Assembly (NCBI GenBank): GCA_003021175.1
Contig: PXQV01000011.1
Coordinates: forward strand, 62,001-126,000
Length of the DNA: 64,000 nt
Direction of reading: 5' to 3'
From: Halobacteriales archaeon QH_7_66_36
Lineage (GTDB): Archaea > Halobacteriota > Halobacteria > Halobacteriales > Haloarculaceae
A program made the position numbers and the translations under genes. Shown here in pieces: positions 26,565 through 35,757 of the stretch; positions within the stretch are counted from its first letter, which is position 1; the number at the start of each line of letters is the position of its first letter. Under the pieces are notes generated by a model that had not been told where the DNA came from, ran no database searches, and saw only the letters and a list, made by a program, of their open reading frames with translations.

Positions 26565-27785
26565 CTACATCACGAGCGTGTCGATGGCGTCCGGGACGAC
26601 GAGCACGTCACTCCCCGGTTCGACCGCGTCGGCGACCGTCTCGCGAGCGTCGAGGAGACAGTCGTCGACCACGTCGGGAGCCTCGCTGTTCGTGACGTAG
26701 CAGTCGGTCTCGCGGAGTGCACGCGCGACGACGAACGCGCGCTGTGCGCCGGCTTCGTAGCCGTCGCGCATCTGCTCGTACAGCGTCGCCGGGTCTGACG
26801 CGCCGGACAGATACCGATAGAACCGCCGTTCACCCGTGCCGTTACCCGCGCCCTCGTGGAGACGCGCCGGGATGACGACCCGACCGTCGTCACGGACCGG
26901 ATTGTGCGCGCCGAACACGAGATAGGTGAACGCGCGGGTCGTCTGATACAGGTTGGCGTCCTTGGGCGCGCCGACACCCGCGATTACGGCGTCGTACGTG
27001 CCCGACACCTCGACGGCCAGCGCCCCTCGGGCCGTGGCGGCGAGGTCGCGCACGACGGGCCGCGGTTCGCCGGCCGCGGCGGCGAGGATCTCACCGCCCT
27101 CGCGGGTGACGTTCAGACAGAAGTCACAGCCGACGGCGTCGCCGGCCCGGTCGATGGCGGCCCGGAACGGGTTGTCCTCGACGATCCCCAGCCGGATGCC
27201 CAACCGGGACAGCATCTCGGGGCCGTGCGTGTAGCGGATGAGCGACTCCGACCCCGCGCCGATGACGACCGTCTTCGCGCCGCCGGAGAAGCCGGCGTAC
27301 TGGTGGGGTTCGACCATCCCCGTGGAGACGACCAGATCCGCGTCGGCGACGCGCTCGTTCACCGCCACGGTGACGCCGTCGACCTCACCGACCGCGACGG
27401 TCTGGTCGGGGTGGTGATTGACCGCGAGGTCGGCAGGGTCGCCGAGGCCCGCTTCGATCTCTGCGTCGGTCATCGGCCGGTGGAGACCGAGACCGAGCAG
27501 GATCGTGACCTGCTCGCGGTCGACGCCGGCGGCGCGCAGTTCTTCCAACAGCACGGCCGCGAGCACGTCGTCCGGGGTCGCGCGGGTCACGTCGGTGACG
27601 ACCAGCGCCACCTCGTCGTCCGGGTCGGCGAGGTCGCGCAGACGAGGGCCGTGCGGGTCCGCGACCGCGCGCTCGGCGGCGACTCGCGGATCGACGCTCT
27701 CCCCACCGGGCGGTGTCGCGACGGTCACGTCACAGTCCGGAAACTCGACCGCGAGCGTGTCGTCGCCGTACGGGAGCGTGACCAT
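26565..27785 (-). CDS. LarA-family (nickel-pincer racemase-like) protein
   Basis: A 406-residue DUF2088/LarA-fold protein. The residues that in lactate racemase bind or serve the nickel-pincer nucleotide are all recognisable: His in GLGLHRPM, His and Lys in EPHQYAGFSGGAKTV and His in THGPEMLSR. LarA-type enzymes racemise or epimerise 2-hydroxyacids. The cofactor-building genes larB, larC and larE are not in this window, so they must be elsewhere or the cofactor is absent. Ends 7 nt from convergent lhr. Confidence 0.85.
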   Translation of the reverse strand: MVTLPYGDDTLAVEFPDCDVTVATPPGGESVDPRVAAERAVADPHGPRLRDLADPDDEVALVVTDVTRATPDDVLAAVLLEELRAAGVDREQVTILLGLGLHRPMTDAEIEAGLGDPADLAVNHHPDQTVAVGEVDGVTVAVNERVADADLVVSTGMVEPHQYAGFSGGAKTVVIGAGSESLIRYTHGPEMLSRLGIRLGIVEDNPFRAAIDRAGDAVGCDFCLNVTREGGEILAAAAGEPRPVVRDLAATARGALAVEVSGTYDAVIAGVGAPKDANLYQTTRAFTYLVFGAHNPVRDDGRVVIPARLHEGAGNGTGERRFYRYLSGASDPATLYEQMRDGYEAGAQRAFVVARALRETDCYVTNSEAPDVVDDCLLDARETVADAVEPGSDVLVVPDAIDTLVM

Positions 27786-27847
27786 GCCTCGGCTGTGTGG
27801 CGAAGCGACGTGTAGTTTGCCGTGGGAGTCTCGTACTCAGCCTGTGC

Positions 27848-30580
27848 TCACGCCTGCGCCCACGTCAGCAGTCGCGCGTAGAACTCGTCGGAGCCGAGCG
27901 CGTCGCCGTCGCCGACGAGCGCGAGCGCCTTCTTCGCCCGCGTGAGCGCGACGTTCATCCGGCGGTGATCCTCGAAGATCGGGCCGTCGAGGTCGCCGGT
28001 CGCGACGAAGGAGACGACGATCACCTCCGTCGCGGAGCCCTGAAATCGGTCGACGGTGTCGACGGTCGTGTTGGGGAGGCGTTTGCTGATCTCGGCGACC
28101 TGCGCGCGGAACGGCGCGATGACGCCGACCTCGTCGCGGTCAACCCCCGCGTCGACGTACGCCTCGACCACCTCGGCGACTCGGTCCGCCTCGACCGGAT
28201 TCGTGTTCCCGTCCTGCTCGCCGTCCGGGTCGACGAAGCTCACCGGATCGCGGAGATCGGACGGGAGGTCGGCCGTGTCGACGCCCAGATCCGCGAGCGA
28301 CTGGCTCGCGACGGCCGGGGTGGCGGGCCGGAGCGCGCCGTCGTAGAACTCCCGCGAGGAGAAGTATTGGACGCGCTGACACATCCGGTACTGGCGGTCG
28401 AGCAGGACGCCGGCGTCGGGATGCTCCTCGATGAGACGCTCGAACAGCGACGTGGAGAGGTCGGTGTCGGCCCGCACCACGGGCGGCAACTGCTGGTGGT
28501 CGCCGACGAGGACGAACCGGTCGGCGCGGTTGACTGCCGCGAGCGTCCCCGGCTCCGTGAGCTGTCCGGCCTCGTCGACGACGGCGACGTCGAACTCCTG
28601 TGACCGGAGCGCGCGTCCGCCACAGGAGGCGGTCGTCGCGGCCACCACCTGCGCGTCGCCGAGCCGGCCAGTCACGGTCACCGGGTCGCCGGCGGTTTCG
28701 AGCCGGGCGTCCTGCATGTCCTCGCGCACGCCGCTCTGGGTGCCGACGCGCACGAAGTCGTCGAACCCCTGCTCGCGGAGCGCCGCCAGCGCGTTGTCGA
28801 CCGCGCGGTTCGTGAACGCGCTCAGGAGGACGCGCTCGCCCCGCTCGACGAGCGCGCGCACCGTCGCCGCGAGGGTGTACGTCTTCCCCGTTCCCGGCGG
28901 CCCGTGGACGAGCGCGAAGTCGTCGGCCCGGACGGCGCGGTTGACCGCCGCGTCCTGCGCGTCGTTGTTATCGATGTACGTCCGCTCTGGGCCAGAGAAC
29001 GTCGGGGCCTGGCGGCCGAACAGCACGTCCTTCCGCTCCGGGTCGCCCTTCAGGATAGCGTCGTGGAGCGCGGCGAGCTGTCGGTCGACGGTGAGTTCCG
29101 AGGGGTACACGTCGAGCCGTCGGAGTTCCAGCGGCTCGTCGGCCGTGACGACCACCTCCTCGCCGAGTCGCTGAATGCGCGCCAGCTCGGCGGTGCCCCG
29201 GGTCGGGTGGCCGTCGCTGGCGAGCGCCACGTCCCCTTCGCGGAGTTTCGACACCGCGTCGCCGACACGCTCGCCGCACAACTCCCACGAGCTGTCCGGG
29301 AGTTGCCGGCGACCGGCGGGTTCGATGTCCACGAGCGCGCGGTCGTCGTCGGCCCGCTCCGTCGCGGACTGCTCCCACAGCTTCCGGTACTCGGCGTGGA
29401 CCGCGCGCCGTTCTGCCTCGATAGCACGATAGAATCGCTCGAAGTACGCCTGTTCTTCGTCGGGGACCGGGGTCCCGATCTGTCCCGCCTTCGACTCCTG
29501 ATCCAGCCGGCCGGAGACGACCATACAGGTGTCCTGTTCGAAGCAGTACTCGCAGATCGCGTCCGCCTCGTTGCCGGTCGGCACGTCGAAGTCGTGTTCC
29601 ATCGCGGCGATCTCGTTGCGCTGGCGGACGACGTACTTCAGCAGGCCCGCGCCGAGCGAGAAGTCCTTCGCCGGCGAGAGGTCGCCGCTCTCCTCCACGC
29701 GGTCGAGCGCGTTGTTCTTGGCGTACAACAGGGTCCCCGTGTCGGGGGCCGCCTCGACGATGCTCGTCGCCTCGCTGTGGGCCTCGTGTTCGCCCAGCAC
29801 GAGCGCGTAGCAGGCCGCCTGCACCTTGTCGTGGAACCGCGGCTCGCGGTCGAGGTTCTTCCCGGTCTTGAGTTCGACGGGCGCGCCGCGCCGCACCGCG
29901 TCGGCTCGGCCCTTGATGCCGAACGTCTCCGAGACGAGCGTCTGTTCGGAACGCCACTCCGTCTCCGCGGGGTCGAATCTGTCGCCGTCCGCGCTGGCAG
30001 TTCCGCCGCCGTCACTCGCCGTCAGCGCGCCCTGCGCGAGCCATCCCTCGACCGCGCCGGCGTTCTGTCGCACCTCCTCTCTGACGCTCTCGACGTCCTC
30101 GCCGAGCAGGCCCACGTCCAGTCCGGCCTCGGTGACCCGCGCGTCGATGGCATCCTCCAAATCGCGGCCGCGCAACAGGTCGCCGAACACCTCGTGGACG
30201 ATGGTCCCGCGGACGACGGGGTACGCCAGCGGCGTCGCCGAGAGCTTGTTCAGGTAGTACATCCGGGGGCACTGCACCCACGAACGCACGTCGGTCACGT
30301 CGACGAGGAACGCCGGTTCGACGACCACGAACGTCTCTCGCCCCGTGGCGTACTGCGTCTCGCCCCGATACTCGTCGATCTCGGGGTCGACGACGAGCAG
30401 TTCCATCCCGGGTTCCAGCACGGCGGCCGTCTCGGTCCACTTCCCCCACAGCGTCACCGTGACTGGGTCACCACTCCCCCCGTCCGGCTTCATCTCCACC
30501 TCGGCGAGGTCCGTGGTCCCGTTGCTGGTGTCTACGGTTCGGGCGTCGTCGACGGCGAGCACGGGGCCGCGGAGCTTCAC
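27848..30580 (-). CDS. dna2: Dna2-type nuclease-helicase
   Basis: A 910-residue fusion. The N-terminal ~110 residues look like an OB-fold (VTVTLWGKWTETAAVLEPGM). A RecB/Cas4-like nuclease with iron-sulfur cysteines follows: SWVQCPRMYYLNKLSATP, RGTIVHEVFGDLL, GRADAVRRGAPVELKTGKN and a cluster ICEYCFEQDTCMVV. The SF1B helicase has GPPGTGKTYTLAATVRAL, VVDEAGQLTEPG, VGDHQQLPPV and late motifs DTVDRFQGSATEVIVVSFV and MNVALTRAKKALALVGD. Dna2 trims 5' flaps and resects ends; that function is inferred. Confidence 0.92.
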   Translation of the reverse strand: MKLRGPVLAVDDARTVDTSNGTTDLAEVEMKPDGGSGDPVTVTLWGKWTETAAVLEPGMELLVVDPEIDEYRGETQYATGRETFVVVEPAFLVDVTDVRSWVQCPRMYYLNKLSATPLAYPVVRGTIVHEVFGDLLRGRDLEDAIDARVTEAGLDVGLLGEDVESVREEVRQNAGAVEGWLAQGALTASDGGGTASADGDRFDPAETEWRSEQTLVSETFGIKGRADAVRRGAPVELKTGKNLDREPRFHDKVQAACYALVLGEHEAHSEATSIVEAAPDTGTLLYAKNNALDRVEESGDLSPAKDFSLGAGLLKYVVRQRNEIAAMEHDFDVPTGNEADAICEYCFEQDTCMVVSGRLDQESKAGQIGTPVPDEEQAYFERFYRAIEAERRAVHAEYRKLWEQSATERADDDRALVDIEPAGRRQLPDSSWELCGERVGDAVSKLREGDVALASDGHPTRGTAELARIQRLGEEVVVTADEPLELRRLDVYPSELTVDRQLAALHDAILKGDPERKDVLFGRQAPTFSGPERTYIDNNDAQDAAVNRAVRADDFALVHGPPGTGKTYTLAATVRALVERGERVLLSAFTNRAVDNALAALREQGFDDFVRVGTQSGVREDMQDARLETAGDPVTVTGRLGDAQVVAATTASCGGRALRSQEFDVAVVDEAGQLTEPGTLAAVNRADRFVLVGDHQQLPPVVRADTDLSTSLFERLIEEHPDAGVLLDRQYRMCQRVQYFSSREFYDGALRPATPAVASQSLADLGVDTADLPSDLRDPVSFVDPDGEQDGNTNPVEADRVAEVVEAYVDAGVDRDEVGVIAPFRAQVAEISKRLPNTTVDTVDRFQGSATEVIVVSFVATGDLDGPIFEDHRRMNVALTRAKKALALVGDGDALGSDEFYARLLTWAQA

Positions 30581-30628
30581 GGTGGTGCCTGCGGCGCGGC
30601 GAGGTAAACGCTGTCGCTGTCGGCACGG

Positions 30629-30906
30629 CAGTGTTCAGCTACGCGGGTCGTTGCTCGGCCCCGAAATCGTACCGGGTGGGACGGAAGGGGGCCGTTATCG
30701 GCGGCTGCGCCGCCGATTGCTCGGGAGAGCGCCGCTCTCCCGGTGGGCGCTACGGGAAGCCCGGCGTTTGGAAGACGCGGTGCGTCTTCCGCAGCCCAGC
30801 AGCAATCTGCGATTTCTGCGGACGACGCAAGCAGCGAGGCGACGGCGTCGCCTCGGCCCGCTCGCGCGCTCATAGTCCCTGGAACCACTCTTCATTGAAC
30901 AGTACC
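30629..30906 (+). mobile_element. MITE-like repeat element, copy B, with four palindromes
   Basis: Starts GTGTTCAG (30631) and ends with the imperfect inverse TTGAACAG (30895-30902). Core GGGACGGAAGGGGGCCG lies at about 30677-30693. Near-matching 10-mers GTCGGCACGG (30619) and GTCGGTACGG (30907) may be a decayed target duplication. Inside are four perfect palindromes with 3-nt centres or less: 30697-30717, 30722-30742, 30770-30790 and 30835-30855. It fills the 375-nt gap between divergent dna2 and the gene at 30956; no gene is seen in it. Confidence 0.6.
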
Positions 30907-30955
30907 GTCGGTACGGGACCGGCGACTCTTTGACAGAAGACAGACAACCACCGGT

Positions 30956-31570
30956 ATGGAGTATCTCGGCTTCGCGCTCGCGTGGCCCCGGTTCGTCGAC
31001 GCCCCGCTCCGGAAAGCGAAGCGTGAGGCGGTCGCCGACCACGTCGCGCCGGCGTTCGACGCGCTCCGCGAGGCCGGCCACATCCGCCACTGGTCGCACA
31101 CCTTCTGGGGCGAGGACGAACTCGGGACGAAGGTGGTGCGCGTCGTCGCCGCGGCCGACGACCCCGAGGCGGCTGCCGCGCGGGTCCGCGAGGCCTTCGA
31201 CGAGTTCGAGGAGGGGACGGAGTTTCGCGTGGCCGTCCCCGCCGACCTGACCCGATTCCGCGACTTCTGGGGCGATGAGTTGGACGCGTGGCTCGCGGCG
31301 CGCGCTCGGCTCTCGACGCTCGCCGTCGCGGCCATCGAGGGCCGGCTCAGGGAGTCGTACGCGTGGCACCGCCGACAGAACCGCCCCGGCCACGTCTGGG
31401 CGAACCAGCTCGGACTCACGTACATGGACGAGGCGGCCGCTTACGCGACGCTCGCGCACGGCTATCTGGAACAGGTGTCGGCCGAGGGCGCGTCAGAGGA
31501 GAGCCGCGAGGCGCTCGCGGCCGTCCGCGACCATCTGGAGGCTGCCGTCGACGCGCTGCCGGAGCCGTAG
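30956..31570 (+). CDS. Haloarchaeal hypothetical protein
   Basis: A 204-residue protein beginning MEYLGFALAWPRFVDAPLRK. The first half is a mixed alpha/beta domain (GHIRHWSHTFWGEDELGTKVVR), the second half is helical with YAWHRRQNRPGHVWANQLGL, rich in aromatic and His residues. No family recognised. ATG 30956 directly follows the repeat element and is the only good start. Confidence 0.65.
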   Translation: MEYLGFALAWPRFVDAPLRKAKREAVADHVAPAFDALREAGHIRHWSHTFWGEDELGTKVVRVVAAADDPEAAAARVREAFDEFEEGTEFRVAVPADLTRFRDFWGDELDAWLAARARLSTLAVAAIEGRLRESYAWHRRQNRPGHVWANQLGLTYMDEAAAYATLAHGYLEQVSAEGASEESREALAAVRDHLEAAVDALPEP

Positions 31571-31634
31571 CCGTCGAGCCGGTCGCGCGTGCCCGTGACC
31601 CACGAGTTAACCGTCCGTGGCTCCGAGTTCGTGT

Positions 31635-32084
31635 ATGTACACCGGGCAGACGGAACAGCCCTGTTGTCTCTGCGACGACCCGGAGACGGACGTGCGGATC
31701 GATATCTTCCCCCGCGCCGTCCAGCTGCTGAAGCACAGCGACCCCATCGCGTGGCGTGACATCGAGGGCGAGGTGTCGCTCCACTTCTGTGCGGACGACT
31801 GGGACCTCGTCCGCGAGTTGGTCGAGGAGATGGGGATGAGCCCGCTCGGCCGGTGTAACGCGGCCCGGGCGTCGATGGTGTTCCGCGAGGACTTCGAGGC
31901 GCTGTTGAACGACGTGCGCGACGAACCCGACCAGACGCCGCTGGAGCGGCGGCTGCGCGAGCAGGCCGAGACACACGTCGAGAGCTACGGCGACGACCCG
32001 CACGTCAGCGAGCGCGATTACGTCGAGGGGTGGATCGTGCTCGACGCGCTCGACGAACTCGGGCTCGCGACCGCCGAGCCGTGA
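31635..32084 (+). CDS. Hypothetical protein with N-terminal Cys cluster
   Basis: A 149-residue acidic protein starting MYTGQTEQPCCLCDDPETD. The CCLC motif with Cys in LHFCADDWDL suggests a metal-binding N-terminal domain of about 60 residues. The rest is helical with LERRLREQAETHVESYGDD. No family recognised. The ATG at 31635 is preferred to an upstream in-frame codon because it begins the conserved-looking Cys region. Confidence 0.65.
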   Translation: MYTGQTEQPCCLCDDPETDVRIDIFPRAVQLLKHSDPIAWRDIEGEVSLHFCADDWDLVRELVEEMGMSPLGRCNAARASMVFREDFEALLNDVRDEPDQTPLERRLREQAETHVESYGDDPHVSERDYVEGWIVLDALDELGLATAEP

Positions 32085-32207
32085 CTGCACCGATCCGTAA
32101 TCGGTCGGTAAGGGCCACAACGGTGTAGATTTCGCAGACGCGTCAGCGATTACTGAGCAAGAGCTATTCATCTTTGCTCTCACGTGCACCCACGTACTGA
32201 GCGAACA

Positions 32208-32780
32208 ATGGAGGGTGGCACGCGGGTAACGATGCTCGTTGTCGACGACGACCGCCGGATCGCCGAGAGTCACGCCGAGCGGCTCGGAAACTACGACACC
32301 GAAACCGCGTTCGACGGCACCGCGGCGCTGTCAGCGATGGACGAGTCGGTCGACGTGGTGTTGCTCGACCGGCGAATGCCGGGGCTGAACGGCGAGGAGG
32401 TGCTCGGGCGGATTCGCGAGCAGGAGTACGACTGTCAGGTGGCGATGCTCACCGGCGTCGAACCGGAGCTCGACATCGTCGACATGGGGTTCGACGAGTA
32501 CCTGAAGAAGCCCGTGTCGGGCGACGAACTCCGCGAGACGGTGGAGGCGCTGTGTCAGCGCTCCCGGTACGACGCGCGGCTCCAGCGGTATTTCTCGCTC
32601 GCGTCGAAGGTCGCGGCGCTGAAGGCCGAACACGACCACGAGGAGCTCGCACACGAAGAGACGTACGTGGAACTCAGAGAGAAGCTGTCGCGGCTGCGCG
32701 ACGAGGTCGACGCCTCGCTCTCACAGCTGTCGACCCGTGACAGCTACGCCGTCGCGGCCGACACCCGGTCGCGCAGCTAA
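32208..32780 (+). CDS. HalX-domain response regulator
   Basis: A 190-residue response regulator: receiver domain MLVVDDDRRIAESHAERLG with phospho-acceptor Asp in VVLLDRRMPGLNG and Lys in EYLKKPVSGDEL, then the haloarchaeal HalX output domain (ASKVAALKAEHDHEELAHEE). HalX regulators usually respond to a histidine kinase encoded nearby. Here the only neighbour is a decayed kinase remnant directly beyond the stop. ATG 32208 is chosen; 32232 would also keep the domain. Confidence 0.9.
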   Translation: MEGGTRVTMLVVDDDRRIAESHAERLGNYDTETAFDGTAALSAMDESVDVVLLDRRMPGLNGEEVLGRIREQEYDCQVAMLTGVEPELDIVDMGFDEYLKKPVSGDELRETVEALCQRSRYDARLQRYFSLASKVAALKAEHDHEELAHEETYVELREKLSRLRDEVDASLSQLSTRDSYAVAADTRSRS

Positions 32781-32890
32781 TCGAACACGAACCGCGCGCC
32801 CCCATCGCAGACTCCTCGACCGACACCGACCAGTCGTGGCGCTCTGCGACGAGATTCACGAGCGCGGCGGCGTGGTCCCGACGTAGACAA
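32777..32890 (-). pseudogene. Remnant of a histidine kinase C-terminus
   Basis: On the minus strand, LVNLVAERHDWSVSVEES runs into a frameshift and is completed in another frame by DGGARFVFD and a TAG at 32777-32779. This is the typical end of a haloarchaeal HATPase_c domain. The rest of the kinase is gone. Its stop overlaps that of the HalX regulator, so a cognate kinase gene may once have converged on it. Confidence 0.55.
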
Positions 32891-32953
32891 CGCTGTCTGA
32901 ACGAGACTCCACGTCGGCACACGGAACACGACGCGAGATGAAAACTGTAGCGG

Positions 32954-33937
32954 CTAGTCGGCGGGCTGCGCCTCGAGATACTTCTCGTTGAGCACCCACT
33001 CGCCGTCTTCCTCGACGAGATACTCGCCGTAGTACGGGACGCGCTCGGCGACCGTCTCCCGGAACGCCTCTCGGATCTCCGGCTTTGTCATCTCACCCAT
33101 GCTCTTGAGGTCATCGTTGCGGTTGAGACACCCCTTCAGGTAGCCCTCGTGGGTGACCCGCACCCGCCCGCAGTTGGCACAGAAGTTCGGATTCTCGACC
33201 GGGTCGACGATCTCGACCATCCCCTCGCCGCCGTCCTCGCCCTCGACGTAGTAGCGCCGGCGGTCGTGCATCTCCCGGTGTTCGATCCGGTCGGCCTGCT
33301 CCGCCAGCCAGCCGTGGACGCGGTCGATGTCGACGGCCCACTCCGGTCGGCCGGCGAGCTCCGGCATGTACTCGATGAGTTGGAGTTGGAGGCCGTCGTT
33401 CGACGCCGCGTGTTCGACCATCTGTGGGACGTAGCCGGCGGTCTGCTCGAAGACGACCATGTTGAGCTTCACCGGCGCGAGACCGGCGTCGAGCGCCGCC
33501 TCGACGCCCCGGAGCACGTCCTCATAGCCGTTCGACTTCGTCAGCTCCGCGAACGCGTCCGGGTCCATCGCGTCCTGCGAGACGTTCACCCGCGAGAGCC
33601 CCGCCTCTCGTAGCGCTTCGGCGCGGCCCGGCAGATACGTGCCGTTCGTCGTCAGCGAGGTCTCCATCCCGTCCGGCGTCCGCCGGATTATCTCTTCGAG
33701 GTCCTGTCGCAACATCGGCTCGCCGCCGGTGAACTTCACCGACTCGACGCCGAACTCGCGGGCCACTTCGAGGAAGCGAACCACGTCGTCGGCGGTCATT
33801 TCGTCGTCTGCCGGCTCCATCGGTCCCCGCGTGTCGCCCAACCCCTCGTTGTGGCAGTAAACGCAGTCGAAGTTACAGCGGTCGGTCAGCGAGACGCGTA
33901 CCCCCGAGATCTCGCGACCGAAGTCGTCCTCAAGCAT
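32954..33937 (-). CDS. moaA: GTP 3',8-cyclase MoaA (molybdenum cofactor synthesis)
   Basis: Radical-SAM enzyme for the first step of molybdopterin biosynthesis from GTP. The 327-residue protein has the N-terminal SAM cluster [13 protein letters not shown], the [15 protein letters not shown] loop, and the C-terminal second [4Fe-4S] cluster [20 protein letters not shown] with the third Cys in GCLNRND. The C-terminal GG-type tail is absent, as usual in archaea. A GTTAAGTA box at 33960-33967 lies 27 nt before the ATG. It would supply cofactor to the formate dehydrogenase and AOR 12-25 kb away. Confidence 0.95.
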   Translation of the reverse strand: MLEDDFGREISGVRVSLTDRCNFDCVYCHNEGLGDTRGPMEPADDEMTADDVVRFLEVAREFGVESVKFTGGEPMLRQDLEEIIRRTPDGMETSLTTNGTYLPGRAEALREAGLSRVNVSQDAMDPDAFAELTKSNGYEDVLRGVEAALDAGLAPVKLNMVVFEQTAGYVPQMVEHAASNDGLQLQLIEYMPELAGRPEWAVDIDRVHGWLAEQADRIEHREMHDRRRYYVEGEDGGEGMVEIVDPVENPNFCANCGRVRVTHEGYLKGCLNRNDDLKSMGEMTKPEIREAFRETVAERVPYYGEYLVEEDGEWVLNEKYLEAQPAD

Positions 33938-33959
33938 ACTACTCCGTGGTCACTGGCTC

Positions 33960-33967
33960 TACTTAAC
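33960..33967 (-). promoter_or_regulatory. TATA-like box of moaA
   Basis: Minus-strand GTTAAGTA, centred 27 nt before ATG 33937; leaderless arrangement. Confidence 0.5.
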
Positions 33968-34056
33968 TCCGCCGTGCTTCCGGGAGCGGTCGAAACTACG
34001 AGAGGTTACGTCCTGCCGGGAGGGGTTGCCGCTATCGGTTCCAGATTCCCCGTCGC

Positions 34057-34064
34057 TCTTAACT
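34057..34064 (+). promoter_or_regulatory. TATA-like box of the ArsR-like gene
   Basis: TCTTAACT centred 27 nt before ATG 34087. It mirrors the moaA box on the other strand, giving a compact divergent promoter region. Confidence 0.5.
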
Positions 34065-34086
34065 CCCTCTCAGCGGTATCGGGGGC

Positions 34087-35000
34087 ATGGACTCCGACCC
34101 TGCCGACGCCTTCGCGTTGCTGGGCGCGCCGACCCGGATGGCGACGCTCTCGGCATTCGCCGACGCTGCCCGCGAGCGGGAGCGCCCGGTGACGCTGACG
34201 TTCACGGAGCTGTTCGAGGCGACCGACGAGGCGACCACTGCCGGCTTCGCCTACCACCTCCGCCAACTGCGAGACCACTACCTCGAGAAGGTCGACCGCG
34301 ACGACGGGGAGGCGGGCTACCGGCTCACCGACGCCGGCCGCAGGGTCGTTCGCGCGCTCGCGGCCGGGGTCTACACCGAGCGGGTGGACCGCGAGCCGGT
34401 GTCCATCCCCGAGCCGTACTCCTTGTGCGAGGGAGACCTCCGGGCAGCGACCGCCGACAACGTCGTCACGGTCGGCTGTACGGACTGTGACCGGAACGTC
34501 TGCCGGCTCTCCTTCCCACCGGGCGGGTTCGCGAGCCACGACACTCCCGAGGAGCTGCTGGCCGCCATCGACCGACTCCACCGCGGCCGTGTCCGGCTGC
34601 TGCGCGAAGGCACGTGTCCCGACTGCGGCGGCGAGACGACGGCGACGGTCGATACCGTCGGGGGCGAGCAGGGACCAGCCCACGCCACGCTGTCCTGTAC
34701 TGCCTGCGGCGAGCGCGTCGACTGTCCGGTGACCGTCGCCCTGCTCGACCCCCCGGCGCTGGTCGCGTTCGGGTACGATCACGGCGTCGCGCCCGACGAA
34801 CACCCGGTGTGGAACGTCGGCGATGCCTTCTCCGAGACGGTACTGTCGGCCGACCCCGTCTGTGTCCGGGTGGGCTGGCGGCTCGGTGACGAGGAACTGG
34901 CGGTGCTCGTCGGTGCGGACTGTTCGGTCGGGACGTCGAGCGGACAGAACTGCGAGGATCGAGCAAGCGGGACGAACAGGCGGGACCGGCGGCAGCCTGA
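34087..35000 (+). CDS. ArsR-like winged-helix regulator with zinc ribbons, C-terminus frameshifted
   Basis: N-terminal winged helix: ALLGAPTRMATLSAFADAA, TFTELFEATDEATTAGFAYHLRQL (in part FAYHLRQLRDHYLEKV) and AGYRLTDAGRRVVRALAAGV, as in haloarchaeal ArsR-like regulators. The C-terminal domain has two Cys pairs (VGCTDCDRNVC; GTCPDCGGET with LSCTACGERVDC). At about 34924 the frame changes: the natural C-terminus appears to continue one frame over as DVERTELRGSSKRDEQAGPA and stop at 34998. Otherwise the frame would run into psmA on the opposite strand. A missing base near GGTCGGGACG would explain this. Confidence 0.75.
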
Positions 35001-35012
35001 GTCTCCCGGAGG

Positions 35013-35756
35013 CTACTCCTCCGGCTCGCCGTCGAGACTGTGGCCGGCGATGGTGTCGGAGAGTTCGTCGGGTGAGAGTTCGCGGAAGCCGTCCTTGTCG
35101 ACGACGGCCGCGCTCATCCCCTCGGCGTTGAGTCCGCCGCCCTCGTTCGCGTCTTCGAGCGCGCGGAGCGCGAGTTCGAGCGCCGCCTCGGCGTCGATGC
35201 CGGCCTCGTACTCGGCTTCGAGGTGGCCCTGTATCTGGTCCGCGTTGCCGCCGATGGCGACGGCCTCCCACTCGTATGGAGTGCCAGAAGGGTCGGTCTC
35301 GAACAGCCGGGGCGTGCCGCTGTCGTCGACGCCACCGACGAGCAGCGCCGCGCCGAACGGCCGTGCGCCGCCCGCCTGCGTGAACTCCTGAATGTAGCCG
35401 GTGACCTCCTTCGTCAGCGACTCGACGTCGGCCGGTTCGCTGTAGCGGAGCCGCTCCACCTGCGCCTGCCGGCGTGCGACATCCACGAGCTGGCGGGCGT
35501 CGGCGACGTGGCCCGCGCTGGCGACGCCGACGTGGTCGTCGGCCTTGTGAATCTTCTCGATGCTCTCCGCAACCTGAAGCGACGAGCGGAGTCGTCCGCC
35601 GGCCACGAAGACGACGCCGTCCTCGAATCGGACGCCGACGGTCGGCGAGCCACGCTTCACCGCCTCGCGTGCGTACTCGACCTGATACAGCCGCCCGTCG
35701 GGGCTGAAGATGTTCGTTCCGCGGTCGTACGCCTGCTGTTGTGAGTTACCCTGCAT
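35013..35756 (-). CDS. psmA: Proteasome subunit alpha PsmA
   Basis: Forms the outer rings of the 20S proteasome and gates substrate entry. The 247-residue protein begins with the alpha-type N-terminal helix AYDRGTNIFSPDGRLYQVEY and has KRGSPTVGVRFEDGVVF, the Lys-pocket-forming EKIHKADDHVG for ATPase HbYX tails, and SGTPYEWEAVAIGGNADQ. The tail is short and acidic (SLDGEPEE). It starts one nucleotide after the stop of psmB, so both are in one transcription unit. Confidence 0.96.
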   Translation of the reverse strand: MQGNSQQQAYDRGTNIFSPDGRLYQVEYAREAVKRGSPTVGVRFEDGVVFVAGGRLRSSLQVAESIEKIHKADDHVGVASAGHVADARQLVDVARRQAQVERLRYSEPADVESLTKEVTGYIQEFTQAGGARPFGAALLVGGVDDSGTPRLFETDPSGTPYEWEAVAIGGNADQIQGHLEAEYEAGIDAEAALELALRALEDANEGGGLNAEGMSAAVVDKDGFRELSPDELSDTIAGHSLDGEPEE

Positions 35757-35757
35757 G

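Noticed and set aside
30629-30906. Palindromes read as a CRISPR array.
   Set aside because: The palindromes differ in sequence from one another, the spacing is irregular, and no cas genes are present.
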